A stretch of DNA of 64,000 nt from Sphingobacterium nematocida (GCF_900168125.1 NZ_FUZF01000018.1:50361-114360); one strand, 5' to 3'. Positions 17,264 through 26,791 are shown, counted from the stretch's first letter. The notes: generated by a model not told the origin, from the letters alone. A program made the numbers and translations.

Positions 17264-17935
17264 TTAAAGCTTCTGTGTTATATAATTGTAAATTTCAAAA
17301 AAATCAGACATATGTTCCTTCTGATATTCTTCCAATCTTTGCCCCAATTGTTGTATATGTCTATCACTCACCTCAAATTTCCATATCCTTTTACATATAT
17401 TAAAGAGTGCATGGGGCAGGTTTTCAACCTTAGCATATTCAAAGATATATTTTGATGCTATAAATTTATCATAAAAAATGAAAAAGCGATCGCTATCCAC
17501 TTTTTCCAACCCACGAAGATAGGTCGCTACCGCTTTTCGATCCACCTCTTCCAAATGTTCATACAGTCGTCCTACATTCAATAGATCATGAGCGATAAGT
17601 TGATGATCTAATAGCAATTCCAAAGCAATATGAGCTAGAAAAGAAGCTCTAATCGGCAGATCGAGAATATCCTGTTCGATTGCGATCCGCAATTGATGGG
17701 TATGTTTATAAAAAAAATCAGAATTATGAAACAAGCGATCAACTTCTACGTGTCTTTCCCAACCCTCTGTAATCGATACCGCCTTTGGCGTTGACTGCAA
17801 CAACTGATCGTATTTATGGAGTTGAAACGAATACCCTTTGTCTACATTTTTTAATAGATCAGGCAAAAGCCCTCCCAAAACTTGCTCAGGCTCTACAGCA
17901 TAGCGTTCAAAATAATAATGCGACAAAAAGTTCAC
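17264..17935 (-). CDS. AcpH-like (DUF479) acyl-carrier-protein phosphodiesterase family protein
   Basis: The start is GTG at 17935 (reading MNFLSHYYF); no ATG is available upstream. The 223-residue protein keeps the family layout: an N-terminal MNFLSHYYF, GGLLPDLLK, an ERHVEVDRLFHNSDFF segment corresponding to the metal-binding HR-x-ID-x-FTD region, and a helix with LAHIALELLLDHQL. AcpH removes the phosphopantetheine arm from acyl carrier protein. The sequence is divergent from the enterobacterial enzyme (for example H-V-E-V-D instead of HR-x-I-D), so activity on ACP is not assured. It is divergent from tyrS. Confidence 0.65.
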   Translation of the reverse strand: MNFLSHYYFERYAVEPEQVLGGLLPDLLKNVDKGYSFQLHKYDQLLQSTPKAVSITEGWERHVEVDRLFHNSDFFYKHTHQLRIAIEQDILDLPIRASFLAHIALELLLDHQLIAHDLLNVGRLYEHLEEVDRKAVATYLRGLEKVDSDRFFIFYDKFIASKYIFEYAKVENLPHALFNICKRIWKFEVSDRHIQQLGQRLEEYQKEHMSDFFEIYNYITQKL

Positions 17936-17980
17936 AACAGGAGTATATTTTAAATTATCGTAATATACATCTTAATATCT

Positions 17981-17988
17981 TATCTTTG
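17981..17988 (+). promoter_or_regulatory. -7 promoter element for tyrS
   Basis: TATCTTTG matches the TAnnTTTG consensus and would give a leader of about 20 nt before the tyrS ATG at 18014. The 78-bp spacer is shared with the divergent AcpH-like gene. Confidence 0.5.
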
Positions 17989-18013
17989 CAATCTTAATAA
18001 AAATTAAATAAAT

Positions 18014-19297
18014 ATGAGTTTTGTAGAAGAATTACGTTGGAGAGGCATGCTTCAAGACATTATGCCCGGAACCGAAGAGTTACTTACTAAAGAGAAAGTA
18101 GCTGGATATATCGGTTTTGACCCAACCGGCGATTCTTTACATGTTGGTCATTTGACCCAAATCATGACTCTAATCCATTTTCAAAATGCCGGACACAAAC
18201 CTGTAGCCCTTGTAGGTGGTGCTACTGGAATGATTGGAGACCCTTCATTCAAGTCGGCAGAAAGAAACCTTTTAGACGAGACTACACTCAATCACAATGT
18301 AGCTTGTTTAAAAAATCAGTTAGCTAAGTTTTTAAATTTTGGTGAAGGTGAAAACGATGCCAAGATGGTAAATAACTACGACTGGTTTAAAGATTTCAAT
18401 TTTTTGGATTTTATTCGTGACGTGGGTAAGTTGATTACGGTCAATTACATGATGTCCAAAGATTCGGTAAAGAAACGCTTAGAAGGTGATAATGGTCTAT
18501 CATTCACCGAGTTTACTTATCAACTAATTCAAGGTTATGATTTTTATTATCTATGGAAACATCATAACTGTAAAGTACAGATGGGTGGATCAGACCAATG
18601 GGGTAACATTGTGACAGGTTCCGAAATGATCCGACGTCAAGATCAAGGTACGGCCTTTGCTGTTACCACTCAATTGATCAAAAAATCTGACGGACAGAAA
18701 TTTGGCAAGACCGAATCTGGTGCTGTATGGTTAGATCCCAAAAAGACTTCTCCGTTCAAATATTACCAATTTTGGTTGAATGCGACAGACGATGATGCAA
18801 AAAACTGGATCAAGATCTTTACTCTAAAAAGTAAAGACGAACTGGATGCTATTATAGCAGAGCATGACACCGCACCACATTTACGCGTTGTACAGAAAGC
18901 TCTAGCCAAGGATATTACTATTCGTACACACTCTTTAGAGGCCTACGAAATGGCAATCAAAACTTCCGAGTTCCTATTCGGAAATGGTTCCTTAGAATTC
19001 TTAACAAGTTTAGATCATGAAGCTGTACTAGATGCATTCGATGGAGTACCTCAATTTACAATTGACAAAAATGAGCTGATCGAAGGTATCAATATTTTAG
19101 ATCTATTAGCGCTCAAGTCTCAGGTATTCTCCTCAAAAGGAGAAGCTAAAAAAATGCTTACCGGAGGTGGTGTTTCTTTAAACAAAGAAAAGCTAAACAA
19201 TGTAGAACAGATAATAGACGCCACGAATCTGATCAACGAAAAGTATCTTGTAGTACAAAAAGGAAAAAAGAACTACTTTTTAATAATAGCAGAATAA
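18014..19297 (+). CDS. tyrS: tyrosyl-tRNA synthetase
   Basis: This 427-residue class I aminoacyl-tRNA synthetase charges tRNA-Tyr. The HIGH motif appears as HVGH in YIGFDPTGDSLHVGHL. The tyrosine-binding region MGGSDQWGNIVTG is present, the KMSKS loop is KFGKTES, and a C-terminal S4 RNA-binding domain occupies about the last 70 residues (ALKSQVFSSKGEAKKML). Length and order are normal for the bacterial TyrS group. It is a single gene followed by its own terminator. Confidence 0.97.
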   Translation: MSFVEELRWRGMLQDIMPGTEELLTKEKVAGYIGFDPTGDSLHVGHLTQIMTLIHFQNAGHKPVALVGGATGMIGDPSFKSAERNLLDETTLNHNVACLKNQLAKFLNFGEGENDAKMVNNYDWFKDFNFLDFIRDVGKLITVNYMMSKDSVKKRLEGDNGLSFTEFTYQLIQGYDFYYLWKHHNCKVQMGGSDQWGNIVTGSEMIRRQDQGTAFAVTTQLIKKSDGQKFGKTESGAVWLDPKKTSPFKYYQFWLNATDDDAKNWIKIFTLKSKDELDAIIAEHDTAPHLRVVQKALAKDITIRTHSLEAYEMAIKTSEFLFGNGSLEFLTSLDHEAVLDAFDGVPQFTIDKNELIEGINILDLLALKSQVFSSKGEAKKMLTGGGVSLNKEKLNNVEQIIDATNLINEKYLVVQKGKKNYFLIIAE

Positions 19298-19318
19298 TCG
19301 AAGAATTAAATAGACAAA

Positions 19319-19355
19319 CAGAAGCCACTTTTTCGGAAGTGGCTTCTGCGTTTTA
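19319..19355 (+). terminator. terminator after tyrS
   Basis: A 12-bp perfect stem, CAGAAGCCACTT with AAGTGGCTTCTG (19319-19330 and 19337-19348), has loop TTTCGG and is followed by CGTTTTA. Confidence 0.85.
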
Positions 19356-19441
19356 TAACCTTCCCTTTATAGGGTATCAAACTTATCACTTTATTAACCA
19401 ATATATTTTTACTTTTTAGTTTTTACTTTTTAATTTCGTAC

Positions 19442-20629
19442 ATGATTAGCAATAGAGAGTTATTCTTAAAAAACACCGCTCAAACGTCAAATAGTCCGCG
19501 TCTAATCGAAATTGAACGGGCTGAAGGTTCCTATTTATACGGTCCAGAAGGACAAAAGTATTTGGATCTTGTATCCGGTTTTAATGTTAGTAATATCGGT
19601 CACCGACATCCGAAGGTAATTGAGGCTATTAAATCCCAACTAGACAAATATATGCACGTCACCGTTTACGGTGAATTCGTTCAAGCGCCACAGGTAAAAT
19701 TCGCCACCAAGTTACTAGAGCAACTACCTTCCTTCTTTCAATCCGTTTATTTGACAAACTCTGGAGCAGAAGCCGTAGAAGGAGCTATGAAGATAGCAAA
19801 GAAATACACAGGACGAAGGCAAATCATAGCAGCTAAGAAAGCGTACCATGGAAGTACACAAGGAGCGCTTAGCCTCATTGGTAACCCCGCCTATCAAGAA
19901 GCTTATGCTCCTTTATTACCCGAAATTGAGTTTATCACATTTAATGACAGCAACGATCTCTCTCAGATCACAACGGCAACGGCAGCTGTTATTGTAGAAG
20001 CCATCCAAGGTGAGGCTGGAGTTCGCGTCCCAGATATGGCCTATATAAAGGCCTTACGTCAAAGATGCACGGAGACAGGCACACTTCTAGTTTTTGATGA
20101 AATTCAAACTGGATTTGGGCGAACCGGGTCGATGTTTGCTTTCCAACATTTTGATATTATTCCAGACATTCTGATGCTTGCAAAAGGAATCGGAGGAGGC
20201 ATGCCTTTAGGTGCTTTCGTTTCTTCAAAAGAGATTATGGATGTGATCAAAGACAACCCTATGCTTGGTCACATTACGACATTTGGAGGACACCCAGTAA
20301 GCTGTGCAGCAGCCCTAGCATCACTGGAGGTTATCCTAGAGGAAAAGTTGATCGAGGGAGTCGCCGATAAAGCGAAATTATTCAAAAAAGAACTAACCCA
20401 TCCCAAAATAAAAGAGATTCGAGGTTTAGGGCTTATGATGTGTCTTCAACTGGAAAACTTTGATCAAGTCTATAATATCAGTAAACACTGCGCAGAACAT
20501 GGCGTCATGATCGACTGGTACCTACACTGCGAAACAGCATTGCGCGTCGCTCCTCCATTAACAATTTCAAACGATGAGATTATAGAAGCTTGTAAAACCA
20601 TTAAAGAAGCTATTGATAAATTTTGTTAG
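19442..20629 (+). CDS. class III PLP-dependent aminotransferase (ornithine/acetylornithine-like)
   Basis: The 395-residue enzyme has the class III layout: YLDLVSGFNVSNIGHRHP near the N terminus, the phosphate-binding TNSGAEAVEGAMK, the KAYHGSTQGAL loop, the PLP aspartate in LLVFDEIQTGFGRTG, and the Schiff-base lysine K248 in LAKGIGGGMPLG. This group transfers an amino group from omega- or alpha-amino acids to 2-oxoglutarate. It is annotated variously as aspartate aminotransferase family, acetylornithine or ornithine transaminase. No arginine-biosynthesis genes adjoin it, so the substrate is open. An SGNH hydrolase gene follows 44 bp downstream. Confidence 0.85.
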   Translation: MISNRELFLKNTAQTSNSPRLIEIERAEGSYLYGPEGQKYLDLVSGFNVSNIGHRHPKVIEAIKSQLDKYMHVTVYGEFVQAPQVKFATKLLEQLPSFFQSVYLTNSGAEAVEGAMKIAKKYTGRRQIIAAKKAYHGSTQGALSLIGNPAYQEAYAPLLPEIEFITFNDSNDLSQITTATAAVIVEAIQGEAGVRVPDMAYIKALRQRCTETGTLLVFDEIQTGFGRTGSMFAFQHFDIIPDILMLAKGIGGGMPLGAFVSSKEIMDVIKDNPMLGHITTFGGHPVSCAAALASLEVILEEKLIEGVADKAKLFKKELTHPKIKEIRGLGLMMCLQLENFDQVYNISKHCAEHGVMIDWYLHCETALRVAPPLTISNDEIIEACKTIKEAIDKFC

Positions 20630-20673
20630 TTGTTAGTTATTCCTTAATTTGAGGCCTATTAAGCCTTTAATTC

Positions 20674-21420
20674 ATGAACAACAGAAGAACATTTATCAAA
20701 AATTCAGCCTTAGCTCTGGGTGCGAGCTGCCTGTCCAACTATTCGTTGAAAGCCGAATCTATTTCTACGCGATCAAAGATAGAGATACAACAGGGGGATA
20801 TCATCCTATTTCAGGGGGACTCTATAACAGACAATGGTAGGAGCAGAGATAGTGTGCTCCCTAATGATACCCAAGCACTGGGGCGAGGGTATGCTATGCT
20901 TGCCGCAAGCACGTTATTACAAAGACATGCCGAGAAGAACATTAAAGTGTATAACCGTGGCATCAGCGGCAATAAAGTACCTCAATTGCAAGATAGATGG
21001 CAATCCGACTGCATTGACCTGTCCCCTTCGATATTGAGCATTCTGGTAGGAGTCAATGATTATTGGCATACAAGAAATGGCAATTATGTGGGGACGGCTC
21101 AGCTCTACAAAGAACAATACCAAAAACTACTGGACACTACATTAAAGAATTTACCAAGGGTAAAACTAATTATCGGAGAACCTTTTGCTGTAAAAAACGT
21201 GAAGCATGTAGATGACAGCTGGTTTCCCGAATTTGCAAACTATCAACGTGTAGCCCATGAGATTGCTAAGGAGTACAATGCCATACTCCTTCCCTACCAA
21301 AACATATTTGACAAAGCAACACATCGTGCCTCTGGCGACTATTGGACCACCGATGGCGTACATACTTCAGCAGCCGGCGCTGATTTAATGGCTCAGCATT
21401 GGCTAGACTGTTTTAAGTAA
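20674..21420 (+). CDS. exported SGNH/GDSL-family hydrolase
   Basis: The 248-residue protein starts with a twin-arginine type signal, NRRTFIKN, so it is probably folded before export. The SGNH blocks are all visible: catalytic serine S50 in QGDSITD, the block II glycine in GISGNKVPQL, N128 in GVNDYW, and the D227-x-x-H230 pair in DGVHTSAAG. Such enzymes are esterases or carbohydrate deacetylases acting on polysaccharide-linked acyl groups, in the periplasm or outside. The substrate is unknown. It may be cotranscribed with the aminotransferase upstream. Confidence 0.85.
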   Translation: MNNRRTFIKNSALALGASCLSNYSLKAESISTRSKIEIQQGDIILFQGDSITDNGRSRDSVLPNDTQALGRGYAMLAASTLLQRHAEKNIKVYNRGISGNKVPQLQDRWQSDCIDLSPSILSILVGVNDYWHTRNGNYVGTAQLYKEQYQKLLDTTLKNLPRVKLIIGEPFAVKNVKHVDDSWFPEFANYQRVAHEIAKEYNAILLPYQNIFDKATHRASGDYWTTDGVHTSAAGADLMAQHWLDCFK

Positions 21421-21480
21421 ACTCAAGATAAAAAAAACAACACTTAACATTAACTTAATATATGCTTCATTTTTTGTTTA

Positions 21481-21488
21481 TAGCTTTG
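21481..21488 (+). promoter_or_regulatory. -7 promoter element for the PiT transporter
   Basis: TAGCTTTG matches TAnnTTTG and ends 13 bp before the ATG at 21502, giving a very short leader. The preceding 50 bp are AT-rich. Confidence 0.5.
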
Positions 21489-21501
21489 CAAAAATAAAAT
21501 C

Positions 21502-23766
21502 ATGGAGAATTATTTATATTTAGTCATCATTACACTGATTACCTTGGGTATAATTGACCTAATGGTCGGTGTAAGTAACGATGCTGTAAACTTTCTAAAC
21601 TCTGCTATTGGTTCCAAAGCCATTCCGTTCCGATTGATCATGATTCTTGCCAGCGCAGGTATTTTGTGTGGAGCGGTATTTTCAAGTGGCATGATGGAAA
21701 TTGCACGAAGTGGGATCTACATACCTAGTATGTTTAGCTTCAACGATGTCATTATCATCTTCCTAGCGGTTATGATTACGGATATCATCTTGTTAGACGT
21801 ATTCAACTATTTCGGTCTACCCACTTCCACTACAGTTTCAATCGTATTCGAGCTTTTGGGAGGAGCTGTCTGTTTAGGACTGTATAAAATAGCGACCACA
21901 ACAGGAGATTGGTCCACGCTATCGCACTATATAAACACAGAAAAAGCATCAGAAATTGTAATAAGCATACTCCTATCAGTAATACTCTCTTTTACGGTAG
22001 GTATGGCTGTGCAATATGTATCACGATTGATATTCACCTTTCAATTTGAGAGGAAAATGAAAACATTTGGTGTGTTCTTTGGTGGAGTTGCACTAGCTGC
22101 TATCAGTTACTTTATTATCATCAAAGGACTAAAGACCGTTAGTTTTATTGACAAGTCCACAAAAGAATGGATCAATACGCACGAACTATTACTCATCGCA
22201 GGAAGTTTTGTATTGTTCACCATATTTAGCTTTATACTCACCCAATTAAAGATCAACATTCTAAAAGTTATTATTGGAATAGGTACATTCGCTCTTGCAC
22301 TATCTTTCGCTGGGAATGACCTGGTCAACTTTATCGGCGTTCCGGTAGCTGCTATCCAAGCGATAGGCTTTTTCAGCGCTTCTGGCGGTAATCCAGACAC
22401 TTACATGATGAGCGAACTTGGTTCAGCAGATATTGTTGCACCGATTTGGATTCTATTTATCTCCGGTGGTATCATGATCATCACCTTATGGACATCAAAA
22501 AAAGCAAAAACTGTCATTGAGACTGAAATGAGTCTCAGTAGCCAGGATGGAGGGGCCGAAAAATTCCAGCCCAATACATTATCAAGATGGATTGTTCGTG
22601 GTTTTTTAAATTTAGGTACCGGTATAAGCTATTTAATGCCACGCGCACTACAGACCCGTCTAGATCGTTCTTTTGAAAACGAGCGCAGTACAGCCAAAAA
22701 GAAGACGCAGGACGAGCCCATGTTTGACATGGTCCGTGCGTCGGTCAACCTAATGGTTGCGAGTAGTCTGATTGCACTCGGCACATCTATGAAGCTACCA
22801 TTATCCACCACTTACGTAACATTTATGGTAGCCATGGGTACCGCGTTTGCCGACCGCGCTTGGGATCGGGAAAGTGCCGTATACCGTGTCTCTGGAGTCT
22901 TTCATGTTATTGGAGGTTGGTTCTTTACTGCTGCCTGTGCTTTCGCAGGTGCATTTGTAATAGCTTACTTATTGAAAATAGGTGGCATAATTACTTTTGT
23001 AGGGGCATTAGTTCTGCTAGCCTTACTTTTAGTTTATAATGCAAAGAGTCATAAGAAAAAAGTTGCCGAACAAGCTAAAAGAAAATTAAAGCTAGCTAAA
23101 GAAGATATACATACCCTTCAACAGGTTACGGAAGCTAGTTCCGATCAGATCAGCGAGGTGTTTGCCAAATCGAATATTTTCTATAAGGAGATTGTGGACG
23201 GATTAATCAAAAATGACCTGACGACACTTTCGATGAATAAAAAGTTGATCAAGAAATTCCTTCGCGATCTAGATTCGACCAATGACAATCTCTATAATTT
23301 CATACGGAATCTTGACGACTCTTCAGTCAAAGGTAGCCGGTTTTACATTATGTCTTTGGGCTACCTGCAGGATATCGTCGAGAATCTTTATGTGATTGCT
23401 GGCAATGCACAAAGCCATGTCGATAATAATCACAAGATGTTGAAAGACTACCAAGGCAATGATCTACAACTCGTAGCTTCAGAACTGGGCAACTGGTATG
23501 CCGAAGTATATAACATGTATAGAAGACGTGACTTTTTGAAGATAGACAATACGATGAAACAACGTGATCAGTTGCAAAAGGTCATCAACAACCTATTGGA
23601 CAAACAGATTGACCACATCCGTACGACAGAAAACAGTCCAAAGAATACAAAACTATATTTCTCCATTCTATTGGAAACCAATGAACTTATTAGTTCTACC
23701 TTCAAATTACTGCGGTTGAACAAAGAATTTGAAGAGTTTAAAATAAACAACAAGAAAATTAAGTAA
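21502..23766 (+). CDS. PiT-family inorganic phosphate transporter with PhoU-like C-terminal domain
   Basis: The protein has 754 residues. The first 510 or so hold membrane segments and both PiT signatures: GVSNDAVNFLNSAIGSKA in the N half, and FAGNDLVNFIGVP with KLPLSTTYVTFMVAMG in the C half. These proteins import phosphate by ion symport. The remaining 240 residues are soluble, helical and rich in charged residues. They resemble a PhoU/DUF47-type regulator fused to the transporter (inference from helical pattern and position). No separate phoU-like gene adjoins. It shares a terminator with the convergent mtaB. Confidence 0.88.
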   Translation: MENYLYLVIITLITLGIIDLMVGVSNDAVNFLNSAIGSKAIPFRLIMILASAGILCGAVFSSGMMEIARSGIYIPSMFSFNDVIIIFLAVMITDIILLDVFNYFGLPTSTTVSIVFELLGGAVCLGLYKIATTTGDWSTLSHYINTEKASEIVISILLSVILSFTVGMAVQYVSRLIFTFQFERKMKTFGVFFGGVALAAISYFIIIKGLKTVSFIDKSTKEWINTHELLLIAGSFVLFTIFSFILTQLKINILKVIIGIGTFALALSFAGNDLVNFIGVPVAAIQAIGFFSASGGNPDTYMMSELGSADIVAPIWILFISGGIMIITLWTSKKAKTVIETEMSLSSQDGGAEKFQPNTLSRWIVRGFLNLGTGISYLMPRALQTRLDRSFENERSTAKKKTQDEPMFDMVRASVNLMVASSLIALGTSMKLPLSTTYVTFMVAMGTAFADRAWDRESAVYRVSGVFHVIGGWFFTAACAFAGAFVIAYLLKIGGIITFVGALVLLALLLVYNAKSHKKKVAEQAKRKLKLAKEDIHTLQQVTEASSDQISEVFAKSNIFYKEIVDGLIKNDLTTLSMNKKLIKKFLRDLDSTNDNLYNFIRNLDDSSVKGSRFYIMSLGYLQDIVENLYVIAGNAQSHVDNNHKMLKDYQGNDLQLVASELGNWYAEVYNMYRRRDFLKIDNTMKQRDQLQKVINNLLDKQIDHIRTTENSPKNTKLYFSILLETNELISSTFKLLRLNKEFEEFKINNKKIK

Positions 23767-23811
23767 GAAAAGAAAAGCCCGCTGATGCGGGCTTTTCTTT
23801 TCTTACTTAAT
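23758..23811. terminator. bidirectional terminator between the PiT gene and mtaB
   Basis: A perfect 25-bp inverted repeat (23758-23782 and 23787-23811) has a 4-nt loop TGAT, GC-rich at the tip and flanked by A-rich and T-rich arms. Stop codons of both convergent genes (23764-23766 and 23807-23809) lie inside the stem. Confidence 0.92.
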
Positions 23812-25126
23812 GTGCCAATACCTCTGGCAGCTCTTCAATATCGACTTCCCCATTCTCCGAAATAGAAACAAATCGAACCGGCACAATCTCATTGACCAAT
23901 AATGGGTCATATGCTGTACGTACCTTCACATAGTTTTTTGAAAAACCGTGCATATAACCATCCTTAATATCCGACTCAAATAACACCTCACCTACAGCTG
24001 TTAGATTCTCTTCGTAAAACCCTCTCCGTTTCTTTTCAGACAGTATATGGAGCATCTTACTACGATCAGAACGTTGAGCTCCTGGTACAGCACCTTCCAT
24101 TTGAGCTGCTATCGTGTTCTCTCGCTCGGAATAGGTGAATACGTGTAGATAAGAGATATCCATTTCATTTAAGAAATTATAGGTATCAATAAAGTCCTCT
24201 CGGGTCTCCCCAGGGAAACCAACAATCACATCGACTCCTATACAGCAGTTAGGCATCAAGCTTTTTATCTTCGCCACCCTTTCTGCATATAACTCACGCT
24301 TATAGCGTCTGCGCATCTGCGCTAATATCTTATTAGATCCCGACTGCAATGGCATATGGAAGTGAGGCACGAAACGCTTCGATTGTGCCACAAATTCAAT
24401 CACCTCGTTGGCCAACAAATTCGGTTCAATAGAAGAAATACGAATTCTGTCAATGCCCTCAACTTCATCCAGGGCTTTTACCAGATCCAAGAACTTGTCC
24501 TGACGCTTACCATCCCTAATACCAAAATCTCCGATATTAACCCCCGTCAATACAATTTCTTTTACACCCGATGCAGCAATCTCTTCCGCTTGTTTTACGA
24601 TGTCTTCAATCTTGCCCGAACGACTTGCACCACGTGCCAATGGAATCGTACAGAATGTACACGAATAATCACAGCCATCCTGCACCTTTAAGAAAGTACG
24701 CGTACGATCTCCGATAGAAAATGCAGACACAAATTGATTCGTTTCGTCTATTGGTGCATTATGAATGATTGTCTTTTCCTGCTTAGTCAGGTCATTGATA
24801 TGTTCGATGATATTAAACTTCTCAGCCGCTCCTAACACCATGTCTACTCCCGGAATCTCGGAAATCTCCTTCGGTTTCAGTTGAGCATAACAGCCTACAA
24901 TGGTAATATAAGCATTGGGCGAATGCTTTAATGCTTCCTTCACCACCTTACGACATTTCTTATCTGCGTGATCCGTTACGGAACACGTATTGATTACATA
25001 AACATCTGCCTGCGAATTAAAAGGCGTGGTTTCATAGCCCGCATCCTTAAAAATACGACCTATAGAGGATGTTTCTGAAAAATTCAGCTTACATCCCAGT
25101 GTGTAAAAAGCAACTTTTTTATTCAT
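23807..25126 (-). CDS. mtaB: tRNA t6A37 methylthiotransferase
   Basis: I chose the ATG at 25126 (MNKKVAFYTLGCKLN), since methylthiotransferases begin this way and a promoter element lies just upstream; a start at 25138 adds four residues. The 439-residue radical-SAM enzyme converts N6-threonylcarbamoyladenosine at tRNA position 37 to its 2-methylthio form. Three N-terminal cluster cysteines are at C12, C48 and C79. The radical-SAM triad is C152-x3-C156-x2-C159 in GCDYSCTFC. A TRAM-like C-terminal domain follows. The opening TLGCKLN (rather than TYGCQMN) favours MtaB over MiaB. Confidence 0.93.
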   Translation of the reverse strand: MNKKVAFYTLGCKLNFSETSSIGRIFKDAGYETTPFNSQADVYVINTCSVTDHADKKCRKVVKEALKHSPNAYITIVGCYAQLKPKEISEIPGVDMVLGAAEKFNIIEHINDLTKQEKTIIHNAPIDETNQFVSAFSIGDRTRTFLKVQDGCDYSCTFCTIPLARGASRSGKIEDIVKQAEEIAASGVKEIVLTGVNIGDFGIRDGKRQDKFLDLVKALDEVEGIDRIRISSIEPNLLANEVIEFVAQSKRFVPHFHMPLQSGSNKILAQMRRRYKRELYAERVAKIKSLMPNCCIGVDVIVGFPGETREDFIDTYNFLNEMDISYLHVFTYSERENTIAAQMEGAVPGAQRSDRSKMLHILSEKKRRGFYEENLTAVGEVLFESDIKDGYMHGFSKNYVKVRTAYDPLLVNEIVPVRFVSISENGEVDIEELPEVLAH

Positions 25127-25135
25127 ATCGATCTG

Positions 25136-25143
25136 CAAAAATA
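25136..25143 (-). promoter_or_regulatory. -7 promoter element for mtaB
   Basis: The minus strand reads TATTTTTG, matching TAnnTTTG, and ends only 9 bp before the mtaB ATG at 25126. The transcript would be nearly leaderless. Confidence 0.45.
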
Positions 25144-25246
25144 CACATTTTTATAGATATGAGATTTCAGAAATCAGAATTCAGTGCTCAGGCTGAAGAT
25201 GTGAGATGCCTATGACACTAAATTTCAGCTTTAGCGGTAATTTTAT

Positions 25247-25254
25247 TAGCTTTG
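25247..25254 (+). promoter_or_regulatory. -7 promoter element for thyA-folA
   Basis: TAGCTTTG matches TAnnTTTG, about 91 bp upstream of the thyA ATG at 25346. The predicted transcript start would lie near 25260, at the first codon of a longer possible reading frame, which argues for the shorter start. Confidence 0.45.
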
Positions 25255-25345
25255 AACGTCTTTGCAAACTGCGCACAGCGAGGTTCCGATTTACTCGGAA
25301 TATGCAAATCTGGCAAATACACAGAGAATAAAACAGATACATAAA

Positions 25346-26167
25346 ATGAAACAATATCTAGATTTACTAAAACAGGTATACACGAATGGTGTGGATAAAA
25401 CAGACAGGACAGGAACAGGTACACGCGGTGTTTTTGGTTATCAGATGCGTTTCAATCTGAAGGAAGGTTTTCCGTTAGTAACGACCAAAAAGCTGCACCT
25501 GCGTTCCATCATCCACGAATTGATCTGGTTTCTGAAAGGCGAAACCAACATCCAATACCTGAAGGAAAATGGGGTAAGTATTTGGGACGAGTGGGCCGAT
25601 GAAAATGGTAACTTGGGTCCTGTTTATGGTTCGCAATGGCGGTCGTGGCCTACGCCAGATGGAGGTCATATTGATCAGATTGCCCAAATCATACACCAAC
25701 TAAAGAACACGCCAGATTCTCGTCGTATTATTGTATCTGCATGGAATGTTGCCGAAATAGGTAATATGGCCCTCCCACCTTGCCATGCCTTTTTCCAATT
25801 TAATGTAGCTCCAGCTCAACCCGAAAAAGGTATACTCAAGCCTCAGTTATCCTGTCAATTATACCAAAGAAGTGCTGATATTTTCTTAGGTGTACCGTTT
25901 AACATTGCTTCGTACGCGTTATTGACTATGATGGTCGCACAAGTATGTGATATGGAAGCAGCAGATTTTATTCATACTCTCGGCGATGCCCATATCTATA
26001 GCAATCACTTTGAACAGACGGAGCTTCAATTATCTCGCGAACCGAAGCCTCTTCCACAACTACGGATAAACCCGGAGGTAAAAGATATTTTTGATTTCAA
26101 ATTTGAAGATTTCGAATTAGTGAACTACGAATTTCACCCACATATCAAAGCTCCCGTAGCGGTGTAG
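25346..26167 (+). CDS. thyA: thymidylate synthase
   Basis: I chose the ATG at 25346 (MKQYLDLLKQVY), which matches the family N terminus; an upstream start at 25262 would add 28 unrelated residues. The 273-residue enzyme makes dTMP from dUMP using methylenetetrahydrofolate. The active-site cysteine is C146 in MALPPCHAFFQF, and the dUMP phosphate-binding RRIIVSAWN, the QRSADIFLGVPFNIASYA segment and the C-terminal AV are all present. It is followed 60 bp later by folA, the enzyme that regenerates tetrahydrofolate, so the pair forms a functional operon. Confidence 0.97.
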   Translation: MKQYLDLLKQVYTNGVDKTDRTGTGTRGVFGYQMRFNLKEGFPLVTTKKLHLRSIIHELIWFLKGETNIQYLKENGVSIWDEWADENGNLGPVYGSQWRSWPTPDGGHIDQIAQIIHQLKNTPDSRRIIVSAWNVAEIGNMALPPCHAFFQFNVAPAQPEKGILKPQLSCQLYQRSADIFLGVPFNIASYALLTMMVAQVCDMEAADFIHTLGDAHIYSNHFEQTELQLSREPKPLPQLRINPEVKDIFDFKFEDFELVNYEFHPHIKAPVAV

Positions 26168-26227
26168 TGGCTGTGGAAATTTGAAAATAAGGAGCTTTTT
26201 TAATTTTTACTTTTTAATTTTTAATTC

Positions 26228-26719
26228 GTGAATCCCCACATAACACTCGTAGTAGCTGCCGCTGAAAATAATACCATCGGTAAAGACAATCAAATGCCTT
26301 GGCACTTGCCCAATGATTTTAAGTATTTTAAGAAATCTACATTGGGGCATTCCATTGTAATGGGACGTAAGACTTTTGAATCTATCGGAAAGCCACTACC
26401 CGAACGTAGGAATATCGTACTGACCAGAGATCAACGTTATACAAATCCGGATGTCGATGTCGCCAACAGCCTAACAGAGGTCTTGACTTATTGTCGTGAT
26501 GAAAACGAAATCTTTATTATCGGTGGTGCCGACATTTTCAAACAAGCATTACCTCTTGCGCAAAAAGTACTTTTAACCCGTGTGCATGCAGAAATAGCCG
26601 GAGATACTTTCTTTCCAGAACTTTCTGCCTCAGAATGGCGGTTAATAAGCCAAGACAAACACTCCAAAGACGAAAAGCACGCTTACGATTATACCTTCGA
26701 GGTGTGGGAAAGAGCGTAA
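26228..26719 (+). CDS. folA: dihydrofolate reductase
   Basis: The start is GTG at 26228, giving MNPHITLVVAAAENNTIG, the normal N terminus of the family. The 163-residue enzyme reduces dihydrofolate with NADPH. Family motifs include GKDNQMPWHLPNDFKYFK with the substrate-binding acidic residue in the helix, the GRKTFESIGKPLPERRNIVLTR cofactor region, and FIIGGADIFKQAL. It is the second gene of a thyA-folA operon and is preceded by a T-rich stretch rather than a Shine-Dalgarno site. Confidence 0.95.
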   Translation: MNPHITLVVAAAENNTIGKDNQMPWHLPNDFKYFKKSTLGHSIVMGRKTFESIGKPLPERRNIVLTRDQRYTNPDVDVANSLTEVLTYCRDENEIFIIGGADIFKQALPLAQKVLLTRVHAEIAGDTFFPELSASEWRLISQDKHSKDEKHAYDYTFEVWERA

Positions 26720-26791
26720 AAAACAAGTAACAAGCTATAAAATTAAAGGCTTATCTCTGTCGTTAATTTACACTAAAATATTGGAACAAAA

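Noticed and set aside
25262..25345. N-terminal extension of thymidylate synthase
   Set aside because: The extra 28 residues do not resemble the family, and a TAGCTTTG promoter element lies directly before them; the family N terminus starts at 25346.
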